Of a stretch of DNA of 64,000 nt, positions 1 through 11,109 are shown one piece after another. Under the pieces are notes generated by a model. That model did not search any database. It was not told where the DNA came from and was given only the letters and a program-made list of their open reading frames with translations. A program made the position numbers and the translations under genes. This DNA comes from Chlorocebus sabaeus (lineage: Eukaryota; Chordata; Mammalia; Primates; Cercopithecidae): contig NC_132928.1 in assembly GCF_047675955.1 (NCBI RefSeq), forward strand, positions 49,036,889 to 49,100,888, written 5' to 3'. Numbering within the stretch: position 1 is the first letter of the stretch; each line of letters opens with the position of its first letter.

Positions 1-1424
1 TTCATGCTAAAAACGCTCAATAAATTCGGTATTGATGGAACGTACCTCAAAATAAGAAGAGCTATTTATGACAAACCCACAGCCAATATCATACTGAATG
101 GGCAAAAACTGGAAAAATTCCCTTTGAAAACTGGCACAAGACAGGGATGCCCTCTCTCACCACTCCTATTCAACATAGTGTTGGAAGTTCTGGCTAGGGC
201 AATCAGGCAAGAGAAAGAAATCAAGGGGATTCAGTTAGGAAAAGAAGAAGTCAAATTGTCCCTGTTTGCAGACGACATGATTGTATATTTAGAAAACCCC
301 ATTGTCTCAGCCCAAAATCTCCTTAAGCTGATAAGAAACTTCAGCAAAGTCTCAGGATACAAAATTAATGTGCAAAAATCACAAGCATTCTTATACACCA
401 GTGACAGTCAAACAGAGAGCCAAATCAGGAATGAACTTCCATTCACAATTGCTTCAAAGAGAATAAAATACCTAGGAATCCAACTTACAAGGGATGTAAA
501 GGACCTCTTCAAGGAGAACTACAAACCACTGCTCAGTGAAATCAAAGAGGACACAAACAAATGGAAGAACATACCATGCTCATGGATAGGAAGAATCAAT
601 ATCGTGAAAATGGCCATACTGCCCAAGGTAATTTATAGATTCAATGCCATCCCCATCAAGCTACCAATGAGCTTCTTCACAGAATTGGAAAAAACTGCTT
701 TAAAGTTCATATGGAACCAAAAAAGAGCCCGCATCTCCAAGACAATCCTAAGTCAAAAGAACAAAGCTGGAGGCATCACGCTACCTGACTTCAAACTATA
801 CTACAAGGCTACAGTAACCAAAACAGCATGGTACTGGTACCAAAACAGAGATATAGACCAATGGAACAGAACAGAGTCCTCAGAAATAATACCACACATC
901 TACAGCCATCTGATCTTTGACAAACCTGAGAGAAACAAGAAATGGGGAAAGGATTCCCTATTTAATAAATGGTGCTGGGAAAACTGGCTAGCCATAAGTA
1001 GAAAGCTGAAACTGGATCCTTTCCTTACTCCTTATACGAAAATTAATTCAAGATGGATTAGAGACTTAAATGTTAGACCTAATACCATAAAAATCCTAGA
1101 GGAAAACCTAGGTAGTACCATTCAGGACATAGGCATGGGCAAAGACTTCATGTCTAAAACACCAAAAGCAACGGCAACAAAAGCCAAAATTGACAAATGG
1201 GATCTCATCAAACTAAAGAGCTTCTGCACAGCAAAAGAAACTACCATCAGAGTGAGCAGGCAACCTACAGAATGGGAGAAAATTTTTGCAATCTACTCAT
1301 CTGACAAAGGGCTAATATCCAGAACCTACAAAGAACTCAAACAAATTTACAAGAAAAAAACAAACAACCCCATCCAAAAGTGGGCAAAGGATATGAACAG
1401 ACATTTCTCAAAAGAAGACATTCA
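1..1424 (+). mobile_element. L1PA-type LINE-1, ORF2 segment lacking its 3' end
   Basis: Primate-type L1 running out of the left edge of the window. It covers ORF2 from the reverse-transcriptase core into the C-terminal part. Homology stops abruptly near 1424, just where the frame would reach the Cys-rich C-terminus; the rest of ORF2, the 3' UTR and the poly(A) tail are absent. L1 insertion begins at the 3' end of the RNA, so a missing 3' end is unusual and implies a later deletion or an atypical insertion. What lies to the left of base 1 cannot be seen. Confidence 0.93.
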
Positions 1425-1467
1425 TAATTGCATTTTAAAATACAAGGACATTGTTTTAATTGTATAA
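4..1467 (+). pseudogene. L1 ORF2 fragment (reverse transcriptase and C-terminal region), open frame
   Basis: A 487-codon open frame encoding part of the L1 ORF2 protein, the endonuclease/reverse transcriptase that primes cDNA synthesis on nicked target DNA. The RT motif RQGCPLSPLLFN is at about residues 46-57 and the catalytic FADD motif at 88-91 (D90, D91). Familiar L1 blocks follow, for example KYLGIQL and NKAGGITLPDFKLYYKA. The endonuclease and the start of the RT lie outside the window. The last 13-14 residues come from unrelated flanking DNA, and the frame ends in a chance stop without the C-terminal Cys-rich motif. The protein is therefore incomplete. The absence of stops over 1.4 kb points to a fairly young L1. 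Confidence 0.9.
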
Positions 1468-1469
1468 TG

Positions 1470-2878
1470 GAAATTAACTGCCACAATAATTCAATAATTA
1501 CTTGATGCTAGCTCACTACCAAATACATAAAGAAGCTCTTCTTTAACAGTTGGAAGATTCACATCATTCTATTTTCTTCTTGAATTTGTACTTCCACTCT
1601 ACCTACATTACAGGATTTATCCTAATATATTTTAAAGTTTGGAGTCAATTATTGATCATTTTATACTTCCTAGTCATTAAATATGTATATAAATTAAAAC
1701 AAATAAAAACCCTTTCTAATCATCAACCTTTAAATGTTAAAATTTCTTCTGGATTGAGATATCAGTTACAGCACACTGCATTGAAACATATATATGTACT
1801 AAGTTTTGATAAATATTAAACATAAAAAGCAAAATGTTATTGGAAATTTGAAAATAAATCTTACAGTTAAATGAACAGAGTTTTTTCTAATTACTTCAGA
1901 TATCCATTGATAAATGTCACATTACTGTTAAAATGATACATATTACATTATTTGCGAGAATATTACAAATATTATAGAATGACACAATTAAGAATTTCTA
2001 TTCCTATTTTTCATATTACAGACATAAATGCTAAAAAATCTTGTTAACATAAATAAGTAGATCAGAATGAAAGTTTGTTGCAGCAATGTCAATCTTTGAA
2101 TGCCTACATATTTTCCAAAAGTCACCTGATGATCTATTATTGAAAATTAATTTTAATGATAAATAAGCTTACAATTAAGTCTTCTTTCAGTTTCAGTGAA
2201 AACAAAAAATAAATTGAACTTCTAAAGGATCTGTTATCCTGTTACTCACCTTCTTAATACCTACAATGAATATTTGAGTATTTCAGAGAATTCCTTTGTT
2301 TGGGGTCCAGAATGGTAACAACGTATCATAGCAAAATTTGGATTGTGTAACACACAAGCCTTTCTTTTATAAAGTCAAGGAAAGACAATTTGAAAAAGGA
2401 CTTCTTGACTGTAGACTAATTATTCAGACCAATCAATTTCAGGAATTAGCACATATGTAAATGAATATATCCATATATATCTGGATATACATCTGGAAAT
2501 GAATTCCCTTAAAGGACAATAAAAAGGGGATTTTTTTCCAGCACTCTTCTCCATTTAACAAATATGACAAAACACTACTTTGTATACCGATGATAGTTTC
2601 AAGAGAATTAGCTATTTTTAGCTGAAGGCCTTTTATTTTCTAATTCTTTCAGCTAATTAATTACTTTATATACCACAAACTATACCATTATTTAAAGTCA
2701 TTTTGTTAAGTAATCTATCTAGTTAGATCCACTTTTAACTGAACCATTAGTAATCCTAGTTCTTTTTCACTCTTGCAAAGCAACAGATCAAAATTATTAT
2801 TAAGACTGAAGTTACAATAAACAAAGCAAACAAAAAATACCTGAGGATAATCCAAGATGAATACTACTATTAGCTTAA
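1470..2878. other. AT-rich sequence, nothing recognised
   Basis: Strongly AT-rich DNA. The frame at 1550-1819 (89 codons) has no recognisable domain and is not supported as a gene. Confidence 0.6.
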
Positions 2879-2891
2879 CTGAATTCTCAGT

Positions 2892-2892
<1 letters not shown>

Positions 2893-2924
<32 letters not shown>

Positions 2925-3052
2925 CAGTTTTATATAGAGACAGCGTCATGCTTTGTTGCCCAGTCTGGTCTCAAACTCCTGGGCTCAAGGGATCCCCCTG
3001 CCTCAGCCTCCCAACGTGCTGGGATTACAGGTGGGAGCCACGGTGCTCGGCC
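2893..3052 (-). mobile_element. Alu monomer (FLAM-like), antisense
   Basis: A poly(T) run at 2894-2924 followed by the reverse complement of a single Alu left arm. The flanks 2879-2892 and 3053-3066 match at 13 of 14 bases and look like the target-site duplication, so this is a complete monomeric insertion and not a broken dimer. Confidence 0.85.
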
Positions 3053-3206
3053 CTGACTTCTCAGTCTCACTGTTGCAAAGACGAGTAAAACAATGAACCC
3101 TAAGAGTCTTAATTACTCTGGTGACTTACGCCAGGGAAAAAGTTTTCAAAGAATGATAGTTAGGTAACCATCAAATTTGTCTCCAAAGTGCCAAGCATAT
3201 ATGTAA

Positions 3207-3597
3207 TGTTGTGGTCTGAATGTGTCCCCCCAAATTAATGATAAAACTTAATCACCCATGCCATAGTATTTAGAGATGCAGCTTTAAAAGGTGTTTTGGT
3301 GAACGGGATTAGTGACTTTATCAAAGAGGCTGAAGAAATCTCCCTAGTCCCTTTCATCCTTTCTGCCACTAAGGACCTAGTGTTGGACCCCTCCAGAGGA
3401 CACAGCAACAAGACGCCATCTTGAAAGCAGAAAGCAAGCCCTTACGCAGAAAGCAAGCCCTTATCAGGCACTAGGTCTGCTGGTTCCTTGATCCTGGACT
3501 TCCCAGCCTCTAGAACTAGGAGAAATAAATTTCTATTATATTTATATATTAACCAGACTAAAGTATTTTGTTGTAGCAGAAAGGATGGACTAAGACA
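3207..3597 (+). mobile_element. ERVL-MaLR-type solo LTR (MST/MLT-like)
   Basis: A 391-bp element starting TG and ending CA. The left end (TGTTGTGGTCTGAATGTGTC) and the right end (GGACTAAGACA) are typical of MaLR LTRs, and an AATAAA signal lies near 3523. No internal retroviral sequence adjoins it. A target-site duplication is not clear. The subfamily is not assigned. Confidence 0.7.
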
Positions 3598-3665
3598 TAT
3601 AGCTAAAGAGAGAATGTATGACGAACATCAATATTCTGGTCAGATATAAAAAGATAAGAAAGACA

Positions 3666-3784
3666 GGCCGGGAGCGGTGGCTCACACCTGTAATCCCAGT
3701 ACTTTGGGAGGCCGAGGTGGGCGGATCACGAGGTCAGGAGATGGAGACTATCCTGGCCAACACGGTGAAACCCCGTCTCTACTA

Positions 3785-3832
<48 letters not shown>

Positions 3833-3981
3833 TTAGCCGGGTGTGGTGGTGGGCGCCTGTAGTCCCAGCTACGCAGGAGGCTGAGGCAGAAGAATGGCAG
3901 GAACCCGGGAGGCGGAGCTTGCAGTGAGCCGAAAGCACGCCACTTCACTCCAGCCTGGGCGACAGAGCGAGACTCCGTCTC

Positions 3982-4009
<28 letters not shown>
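3666..4009 (+). mobile_element. AluY-type SINE with expanded AC repeat in the middle linker
   Basis: A full-length dimeric Alu with a right arm of AluY character (GGCGGAGCTTGCAGTGAGCC) and a 28-base poly(A) tail. The A-rich linker between the arms has been replaced by a pure AC dinucleotide run. Overlapping open frames on both strands are translations of Alu plus this repeat. Confidence 0.93.
3788..3830. repeat. (AC)n microsatellite inside an Alu
   Basis: About 21 uninterrupted AC units, lying in the Alu middle A-rich region. Confidence 0.95.
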
Positions 4010-4012
<3 letters not shown>

Positions 4013-4915
4013 TTTTAAAAATCCAGATATGGGTTATCCTTTGTTAATTCTTTAATATCCATAAACTGCATCTTTGTTGTAAAATTCCTGCAATGTTCTT
4101 TTCTTCTGATTTCACAGCAACATAACCAACTAAAGAAAATTAAGTTCTTAGCTCAAATTCCCTCAGAGTCAGGGTTTTATACACTTCTCTCTTCCTCTAT
4201 ATTCTGGGACATTTCAATATTCTTCAAATTAGACCAGAAATGTAGCCACTTGTTTGTCTGATAAAGAGACTCTTCCAATGACTAAAAGAAAACCGACAAA
4301 ATACATCACAGAATCATACTGAGAAAGATGAGAGAACAAAGGAAAAGCATATGAAACAATGAAATTAAGGAAACAACTGACTATAAAAACGCAATTTTTA
4401 AAAAAAGTTTAGTGATTATATATTTAAATAGAAGATCTGGACAGGTGATAAAATCTCTATTTTCTTGAAGAAGAGATTACACATTCAATTAATAAACCTT
4501 AATTCATTTCTAATGTAAAATCACAGTTTTGGCTTTTAATTACATATAGACAAATGTATCATCTAAGCAACTGAAACATACTTTATAGCTGCATTGCTCT
4601 TAAAGCAAAACATAGAGGGAAAAAGGAAAAAAAAAACATGGCATCTTAGAAAAGGGAAAAAATAATCCTCAGTATTTCAATGACACACATTCACTGACTC
4701 ATAAGAATGACTAAATTCCTTTCCTTGGGACTCTCTTTCAAAGAAAATGTTATGTCAAAACCTTTGTAGCATTATATGAGATACAAATAAGTATGAGTAC
4801 AATTTTACATTTATAAGTCTAATAACAAAAAGTTATGCTAAAAATGGTTTTCTATTGTGAAAGGAAAGGGAATATAATTATTTAGCTTAAAATAATAACT
4901 CTCTGTTGTTCTCAG
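4010..4915. other. AT-rich sequence, nothing recognised
   Basis: AT-rich DNA with short A runs. No motif, frame or repeat family was recognised. Confidence 0.5.
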
Positions 4916-4919
4916 GATA

Positions 4920-5240
4920 ATGTTCATACCCTGCAACATAGTTTATAAAGTCTTACAAGAGTCAGTACTACATCTCTTTAGCTTTAATTCACCCTATATC
5001 TCAACCTATATAACTATCCTGAGCGATTTTCAGTTCCTGGGAGCAGCCATACTTTCCTTATCTCTGGACCGTAAATACACGATGTTTATTCTCCTGTCTG
5101 AACATTTTTTTCCCTAAGTATCCCCAAACCATCTCTTTTCCCAAATCCCAACATTCATAGTCACATTTTCTCCCTAGTCATCTGACACTTACCCTCTTAA
5201 ATAACCCTTCTCAGAGACATTATTGACCAACATAACCCTT
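4920..5240 (+). mobile_element. Possible L2 LINE fragment
   Basis: Pyrimidine-rich text with the order of motifs found near the L2 3' end, including CCTTCTCAGAGACATTATTG near 5204. The match is diverged and the boundaries are approximate. Confidence 0.35.
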
Positions 5241-5496
5241 AGCGTATTCAACACCTTAAATGATTGACTATTTACTAGTCTGTATGTCTTGATATAAGGA
5301 GTATCAGGTAAATTTCAGGTACACAATAGGAGAAAGGGTACTGGGGAACTGTACTTTGGGGAGCCAGAAAACCTGGGGTGCTACAATAAAATTTGTATGC
5401 TAGAGTGATAGAGTAAAATCAGAGTAACAGTGTGAACTTACGGTTGTTAATATATATGCAAATAGATATAGAAATACAGACACGTGTATGAATTAG

Positions 5497-5854
5497 TGAG
5501 TTTTCATCATGCTGATAAAGACATACCCAAAACTGGGCAATTTACAAAAGAAAGTGGTTTATTGGATTTACAGTTCCACATGGCTGAGGAGGCCTCACAA
5601 TCACGGTGGAAGGCAAGGAGGAGCAAGTCACATCTCACCTGGATGGCAGCAGGCAAAGAGAGAGCTTGTGCAGAAAAACTCTCATTTTTGAAACCATCAG
5701 ATCTCATGGGACCCATTCACTATCATGAGAACAGCATGGGAAAGACCTGCCCTCATGATTCAATCATCTCCCACCAGGTCCCTTCCATAACAAGTGGGAT
5801 TTATGGGAGCTACAAGAAGGGATTTGAGTGGGAACACAGAGCCAAACCCTATCA
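5497..5854 (-). mobile_element. THE1/MST-type (MaLR) LTR, antisense
   Basis: The reverse complement of a THE1/MST LTR over nearly its full length (358 bp). Diagnostic blocks include CATGGCTGAGGAGGCCTCAC and GGGAGCTACAAGAAGGGATT. An accidental 156-codon frame at 5484-5954 runs through this LTR and the adjacent AC repeat and is not a gene. Confidence 0.85.
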
Positions 5855-5879
5855 GTGTGTATACAAAGTTCAAACACAA

Positions 5880-5923
5880 AGACACACACACACACACACA
5901 CACAAACACATACACATACACAC
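5880..5923. repeat. Imperfect (AC)n microsatellite
   Basis: A pure AC run of about 12 units followed by interrupted ACAT/ACAA variants, directly next to the THE1-type LTR. Confidence 0.9.
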
Positions 5924-6179
5924 ATTTCTTAGCTCCTCTGCTGGTAGAATCTAGCAGCAATAATGCTCTAGTAACAATAAGTCTAGCACTCAGATCTTGG
6001 TTCCTAAATACCATTCTCCAAAAAAAGGAGTCAGGGGTCTTAGGAGAAGAAGTTGATTTCCAGGGCTGGGTCAAGGAAAATACAAGGTGAACCTGGAATA
6101 CCTTATGATACCAGAAAATAAGAAACTTTTGCAAAAGAATGGTGGCAGGTCAAAATGACATAAATTAAATTCTGCCAAC

Positions 6180-7075
6180 TTGAAGAAGCTCCCAATGACC
6201 AATGCAATAAAATAAATGACAGTAACAGTACTAGATTATAACCCATAGAATAAAGCACATATTCAAAGGTCCATGTTGGTATAAATAAATAACTGAATAA
6301 ATAAATGTGTGAGAAAGAACAACTCTTCCTTATAGAATAATTCTAATTAATAAATGTAGAAGGAACGAGAAAAATACAAAATCACCACTAGGCAAATACC
6401 ACAGTAGTAACTCTTGTGAGCAGGATCCATCCATAGATAATAAAAATCAATGGGTCAAAGTTTGAGGAACAAGAAGATATTTATCCATCCAAAGGGAGAA
6501 ACAGTAACTTTACCATGGAGAAACTTGGTAGACACCACTTTAAACAAGTAATCAAGGTTAATACTACCAATAAAGTAAGACATAGCAACTACAGGTACTC
6601 CCTGAAATAATGCACTATGAAGGACACAACATCACTTCTCTGGTATTCTTGATAAAAAGGTACAACCTAAATCCAAAAATGAGAAAACATCAGGCAGAAA
6701 TAAACTTAGATGCTGTACAAATCAATTATCAAAGTACAATACTCATCAAAGTATTAAAGTAATGACTAACGAAGTGTCACAGAGTGAAGGATACTGAAGA
6801 GTCACAACAATCAAATGCAAAGGCAGATCCTGAATTGGATCCTGGCACCAAGAAGGACATGAAGAAAAAAATCTGGTAAAACTTTAATAAGGTCTGTAGT
6901 TTAGTCAGTAATATCATACCAACATGTTAACTTCCTGGTTTTGGTAATTGCACTATGGTTGAGCACGTTTTAACATTAAGGAAAGCTGGATAAAGAGTAT
7001 ATATGAACTCTTTCTGTAATATTCTTGCAACTTTTCTGTAAGTTTTAAATTATTTCATATAAAAACAGATTAATT
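6180..7075 (+). mobile_element. Old L1 (L1M) 3' UTR
   Basis: Resembles the 3' UTR of mammalian-wide L1s: GGATCCTGGCACCAAGAAGG near 6838, CTTCCTGGTTTTGGTAATTG near 6930, and the terminal block CTTGCAACTTTTCTGTAAG near 7025. The right end is fairly clear and the left boundary is approximate. Confidence 0.55.
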
Positions 7076-7234
7076 CAAAATGTCTAGGGCCTAAAGACAA
7101 ATTAAAAAAAAAATACAAACTTAATCAAGAGAATGATTTAATTAATTATAATACCATTACCTGAGCTACTTAATTCATAAGATAGGCTAATAATGAATCT
7201 TAAATATCAATGTTATATATTCAACAGCAAATAT

Positions 7235-7690
7235 TTTTAAAATGTCTACTATATGCCAGGCACCATGATATTAACTAAGGATACAGTGATGAAGAAGGCA
7301 AACACGTTCCCTGTGCTTTGAGGGAAAACAGACATAAGTAATTAGAAGAACAATCAATGTATGTAATAAATAGGAAGGCACAGAATGCTAGGGGAGCACA
7401 TGAACAGGCACTAACCCATTACAAAAAGATCCAGAAAGTCTTCCTGAGGAAGGAACACTTCAGTTGAGATATAAAGAAGGAGCTGAGGGATGCAGGGCAG
7501 GAAAAATAACATTAAGCAGGAGTTGAGAGCAAGGCTGACTTGGGAAAGAAAACCAATAGTGATTAACAATACCAAATGAAAGAGAAAGTAATGTAAAATG
7601 AGGCTGAAGAGAGAGGGATGGCCAGATGAAGGGGCCATGTAACACTTTAAAAGACAGTAAGCAGGGGAGTAACATAATCTGGTGCATTTT
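7235..7690 (-). mobile_element. L2 LINE 3' region, antisense
   Basis: Begins with ATGCCAGGCACCATG and continues with the reverse complement of L2 3'-end motifs (AAGTCTTCCTGAGGAAGGAA near 7437, then GGGGAGTAACATAATCTGGT near 7664). Diverged, and the overlapping minus-strand frames are not genes. Confidence 0.5.
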
Positions 7691-7823
7691 TAAACAAAGT
7701 TATTTTTAGTTGAGGTTGAAAAGACTGAGACTTTCATTTCTGGAAACAAAGTAAATCAGATATTCTGAGCAACCTTCATAGCACAGAACATCTAAAAATG
7801 CTGGATAAAATGTAAAAACCATC

Positions 7824-8180
7824 TGCTGTAGACTAAATGTTTGTGTGTCTCCCCAGCCTCCCTTCACATCTTGAAGACTTAATCCCCAATATGATGGGAT
7901 TTGGAGGTGGGGCCTTTAGGAGCTATTGAGGTTTGGATGAACCCATGGGGATAGAGCCCTTATGATGAAATTAAAAAGAGAAAAACACATAAGATCTTTC
8001 TCCGCATGCAGAAATCAAGGAAATGGCACGTGAGGACATAATCAGGAAGCCCTCACCAGAACGCAACCATGCTGGCACTCTGATCTTACACTTTCAGACT
8101 CCAGAACCATGAAAAATAACTGTCTGCTGTTTAAGCCAACCAGTCTATGATAATCTGCTGTAGCAGCCCAAACTAAAACA
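7824..8180 (+). mobile_element. ERVL-MaLR-type solo LTR
   Basis: Same broad family as 3207-3597. The left end is TGCTGTAGACTAAATG, the middle has GGAGGTGGGGCCTTTAGGAG, and the right end is GTAGCAGCCCAAACTAAAACA. The flanks CCATC (7819-7823) and TCATC (8181-8185) agree at 4 of 5 bases, the target-site length expected of ERVL-type insertions. Confidence 0.7.
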
Positions 8181-8920
8181 TCATCTCTTTAAATGTGTAA
8201 CTGAAAGGGAAATTTTCAGAAGACAAAAACATAAAACAAAATACAGGAAGGTAGCTGGGCACTGGCGCAAAAGGCTATGTCAAAGACGACTACAGAGATA
8301 TGCTATGACTAATGAAATAATAAAACTATCAAAATTAACCAGTATTTATATATAAACATAGTAATAAGCTCAAAACCAAAATAATTATTTAAGAGAAAAA
8401 ATACTGACTCACCCCAGTTTTTGGATATAAAGGGCTTATATCCAAAAGACAGGCAATAACAAATGCTGACAAGGATGTGGAGAAAAGGGAACCCTCATAC
8501 ACTGTTGATGGGAAAGTAAATTAGTACAACCACTATGGAGAACAGTTTGGAGGCTCCTCAAAAAAATTAAAAGTAGAGTTACCATATGACCCAGCAATCC
8601 CACTGCTGGGTATACCCAAAAGAAAGGAAATCAGCATATTGAAAAGGTATGTGCACTCCCATGTTTGTTGCAGCCGTTTGCAATAGCCAAGACTTGGAAA
8701 CAACCTAAACGTCCATTGACAGATGAATGGAGAAAGAAAATGTAGTACATACACACAATGGAGTACTATTTAGCCATAAAAAAGAATATGATCCTGGCAT
8801 TTGCAACAACATGGATGGAACTGGAGATCATTATGTTACACAAAATAAGCCAGGCACAGAAACACAAATATTGCAGGTTCTCACTTATTTGTGGGATCTA
8901 AAAATGGAAACAAATGAACT

Positions 8921-8923
<3 letters not shown>

Positions 8924-8955
<32 letters not shown>
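8924..8955. repeat. (GA)n microsatellite in L1 3' region
   Basis: An uninterrupted GA run of about 15 units. Confidence 0.9.
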
Positions 8956-8959
<4 letters not shown>

Positions 8960-9038
8960 GAAGAAGGATGGTTACCAAAGGCTGGGAAGGTTTTAGTGGG
9001 GAGGTTAGGGGGTGGTGGGGATGGTTAACTGATACAAA

Positions 9039-9063
9039 AATAAATAAATAAATAAATAAATAA
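9039..9063. repeat. (AAAT)n microsatellite
   Basis: About six AAAT units within the L1 3' UTR. Confidence 0.9.
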
Positions 9064-9344
9064 CCACCAGAAATAATGAATAAGACCTACTATTTGATAG
9101 CACAACATGGTAACTATAGTCAATAATAATTTAATTGTACATTTTAAAATAACTTAAAAGAGTTTAATTAGATTGTTTGTAACACACAGGATAAATGCTT
9201 GAAGGGATGGAGACCTCATTCTCCATGATGTGATTACTATGCATTGCATCCCTGTATGAAAGCATCTCATGTACCCTGTATGTATACCTACTATGTGCCT
9301 ACAAAAATTAAAAATACTTTTTTTAAAAAAGGAAAAAATATTGA

Positions 9345-10505
9345 GTTAAAAAAACAACAGATATAGATGTTCTTGGCTGTAGACAATTTGAGAAACATTC
9401 TTCCACAAATAAGTTCATGCATTGCACTGCTGGGAGCACCAACGCTGACCTACTTTTTTCTTTCGAATTGATCTGAATATTCTGTTCTTTCAATTCTATG
9501 TGCCACCATAACATCCTTCAATAAATGCCCATTTTACTTTGTCATCCAACTTCAGTTGCTTGCAATGAAAGAACCCAACCAATAAGCATTTATATAACCT
9601 AAAGTAGTACATGGAGGTGAATTAATTTCTACCTACATTTAGGATATCTGTTAACCAAGTGAAACACAACATGTGTTTAGGGGAGTTGAGACAGTAAAAC
9701 CTTAGTTAGGCAACTTTATTTTACAATCTACAGCTAAATGCAAGGAGTAAATTCCTTAGTATAAATGAAATGCTCTTCAGGTGATTTAGCTATCATAATA
9801 ACACTCATTTCGTCTCAACATCTTTTACCTCTCATTTTTATCTTATGCCAAGGTCACTGGACTCTTTTATAGAGTACTTGGCTCCCAGGTTCCTCCAAGG
9901 GGCTTGAGTTAGCATATACTTCTTATTCAGTAAGTTTTAGGATAAATCATAATTATTCCAATCAAGATTGCCCTTAATTTGAGAGTAGGGGGCACTTAAT
10001 CCTATTTTTGCTTTGTCAAGCTCAAGGTAATGATCTGTTCCTTTGCAAAACAGAAGGACATACTCTGTGTATGCAGGGCTGCAACTCCACACTTTCCAGG
10101 TTTAACCCTGAAAATGCATTTTAGTACCTCACTGACTCTCTGATAAGAAAACTAGACCTTTTGTTTAATGTTTTAAAAGCATCAAATTGAGGAAAACTAG
10201 TATTAAAATGTAAGCCATTAATTAATACAGTTTCTAGGACGCAAAAGGGTGGGAATTCTAATTTACAAAAGGACAAAAATTATGCAAAGAGTTCCCAAGA
10301 CCCAAAAATAAAGATACAAAGACACCCCTAAAACTGGCATTCTTAACCAGAGGTTCCCAGATGAACTATGAACTGCTTCTAAAACTGGATGTAAAATGTT
10401 AAAGACCCTGGAGATGCTCTGTATTTTTCTTAAGATGCTTAAACTGGTTCATTCACCTTAAAGAAACACTGCTTCAGAATGCTAAAATCTCTAAGTAAAG
10501 AGAAG
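9345..10505. other. Unassigned sequence
   Basis: No repeat family, frame or RNA recognised. Confidence 0.5.
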
Positions 10506-10510
10506 AAGAT

Positions 10511-10829
10511 GGCCGGGCGCGGTGGCTCATGCCTGTAATCCCAGCACTTCAGCAGGTCGAGGCGGGCGGATCATGAGGTCAGGAGATCAGGAGTTCAAGA
10601 CCAGCCTGGCCAACATGGCAAAACCCCATCGCTACTAAAAATACAAAAAATTAGCCATGCGTGGTGGCATGCACCTGTAGTCCCAGCTACTTGGGAGGCT
10701 GATGCAGGAAAATAACTTGAACCCAGGAGGCATAGGTTGCAGTGAGCTGAGATCACGCCACTGGCACTCCAGCCTGGGTGACACAGCAAGACTCCACCTC
10801 CAAAAAAAGAGAGAGAGACAGAGAGAGAG
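10511..10829 (+). mobile_element. AluS-type SINE
   Basis: Starts with GGCCGGGCGCGGTGGCTCAT. A dimeric Alu with a small internal duplication (AGGAGATCAGGAGTTCAAGA) and a tail that has turned into GA repeats. Confidence 0.93.
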
Positions 10830-11109
10830 ATACAACAGTAATTCTTTCTATTCCAGGAAGCCTGGAACAAATTAGTCCAAGTAGACTACAGTTCACTAAA
10901 CTTATTAAATGTTAGGGTAAAGTGTTGCTTTCCTGAGCTTACTGAAATATTTAGTCATAGAATTTTTATTCACATAAGGGAAATAAAGTTCTTTTCTTTG
11001 AGCAAGATTCAGAGAATCACTATGAACAGTAACAGTTAAAAGCCTTAAGGATACTGAGAAATGAACGGCTCTGGCTCTTGTTACTAAAAGCAAGGAGTAT
11101 GACATGTCT

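Larger units (their letters stand above)
8425..9335 (+). mobile_element. L1 3' end (L1PB/L1MA-like)
   Basis: The end of ORF2 (TTACCATATGACCCAGCAAT, then the conserved block near CAATGGAGTACTATTTAGCC) followed by a 3' UTR with GTTTGTAACACACAGGATAA. The frame is broken. A pure GA run and an AAAT run lie inside. Confidence 0.85.

Noticed and set aside
5484..5954. 156-codon plus-strand frame
   Set aside because: It reads through an antisense THE1/MST LTR and an AC microsatellite.
9025..9063. Possible regulatory AT-rich element
   Set aside because: It is an AAAT microsatellite in an L1 3' UTR.
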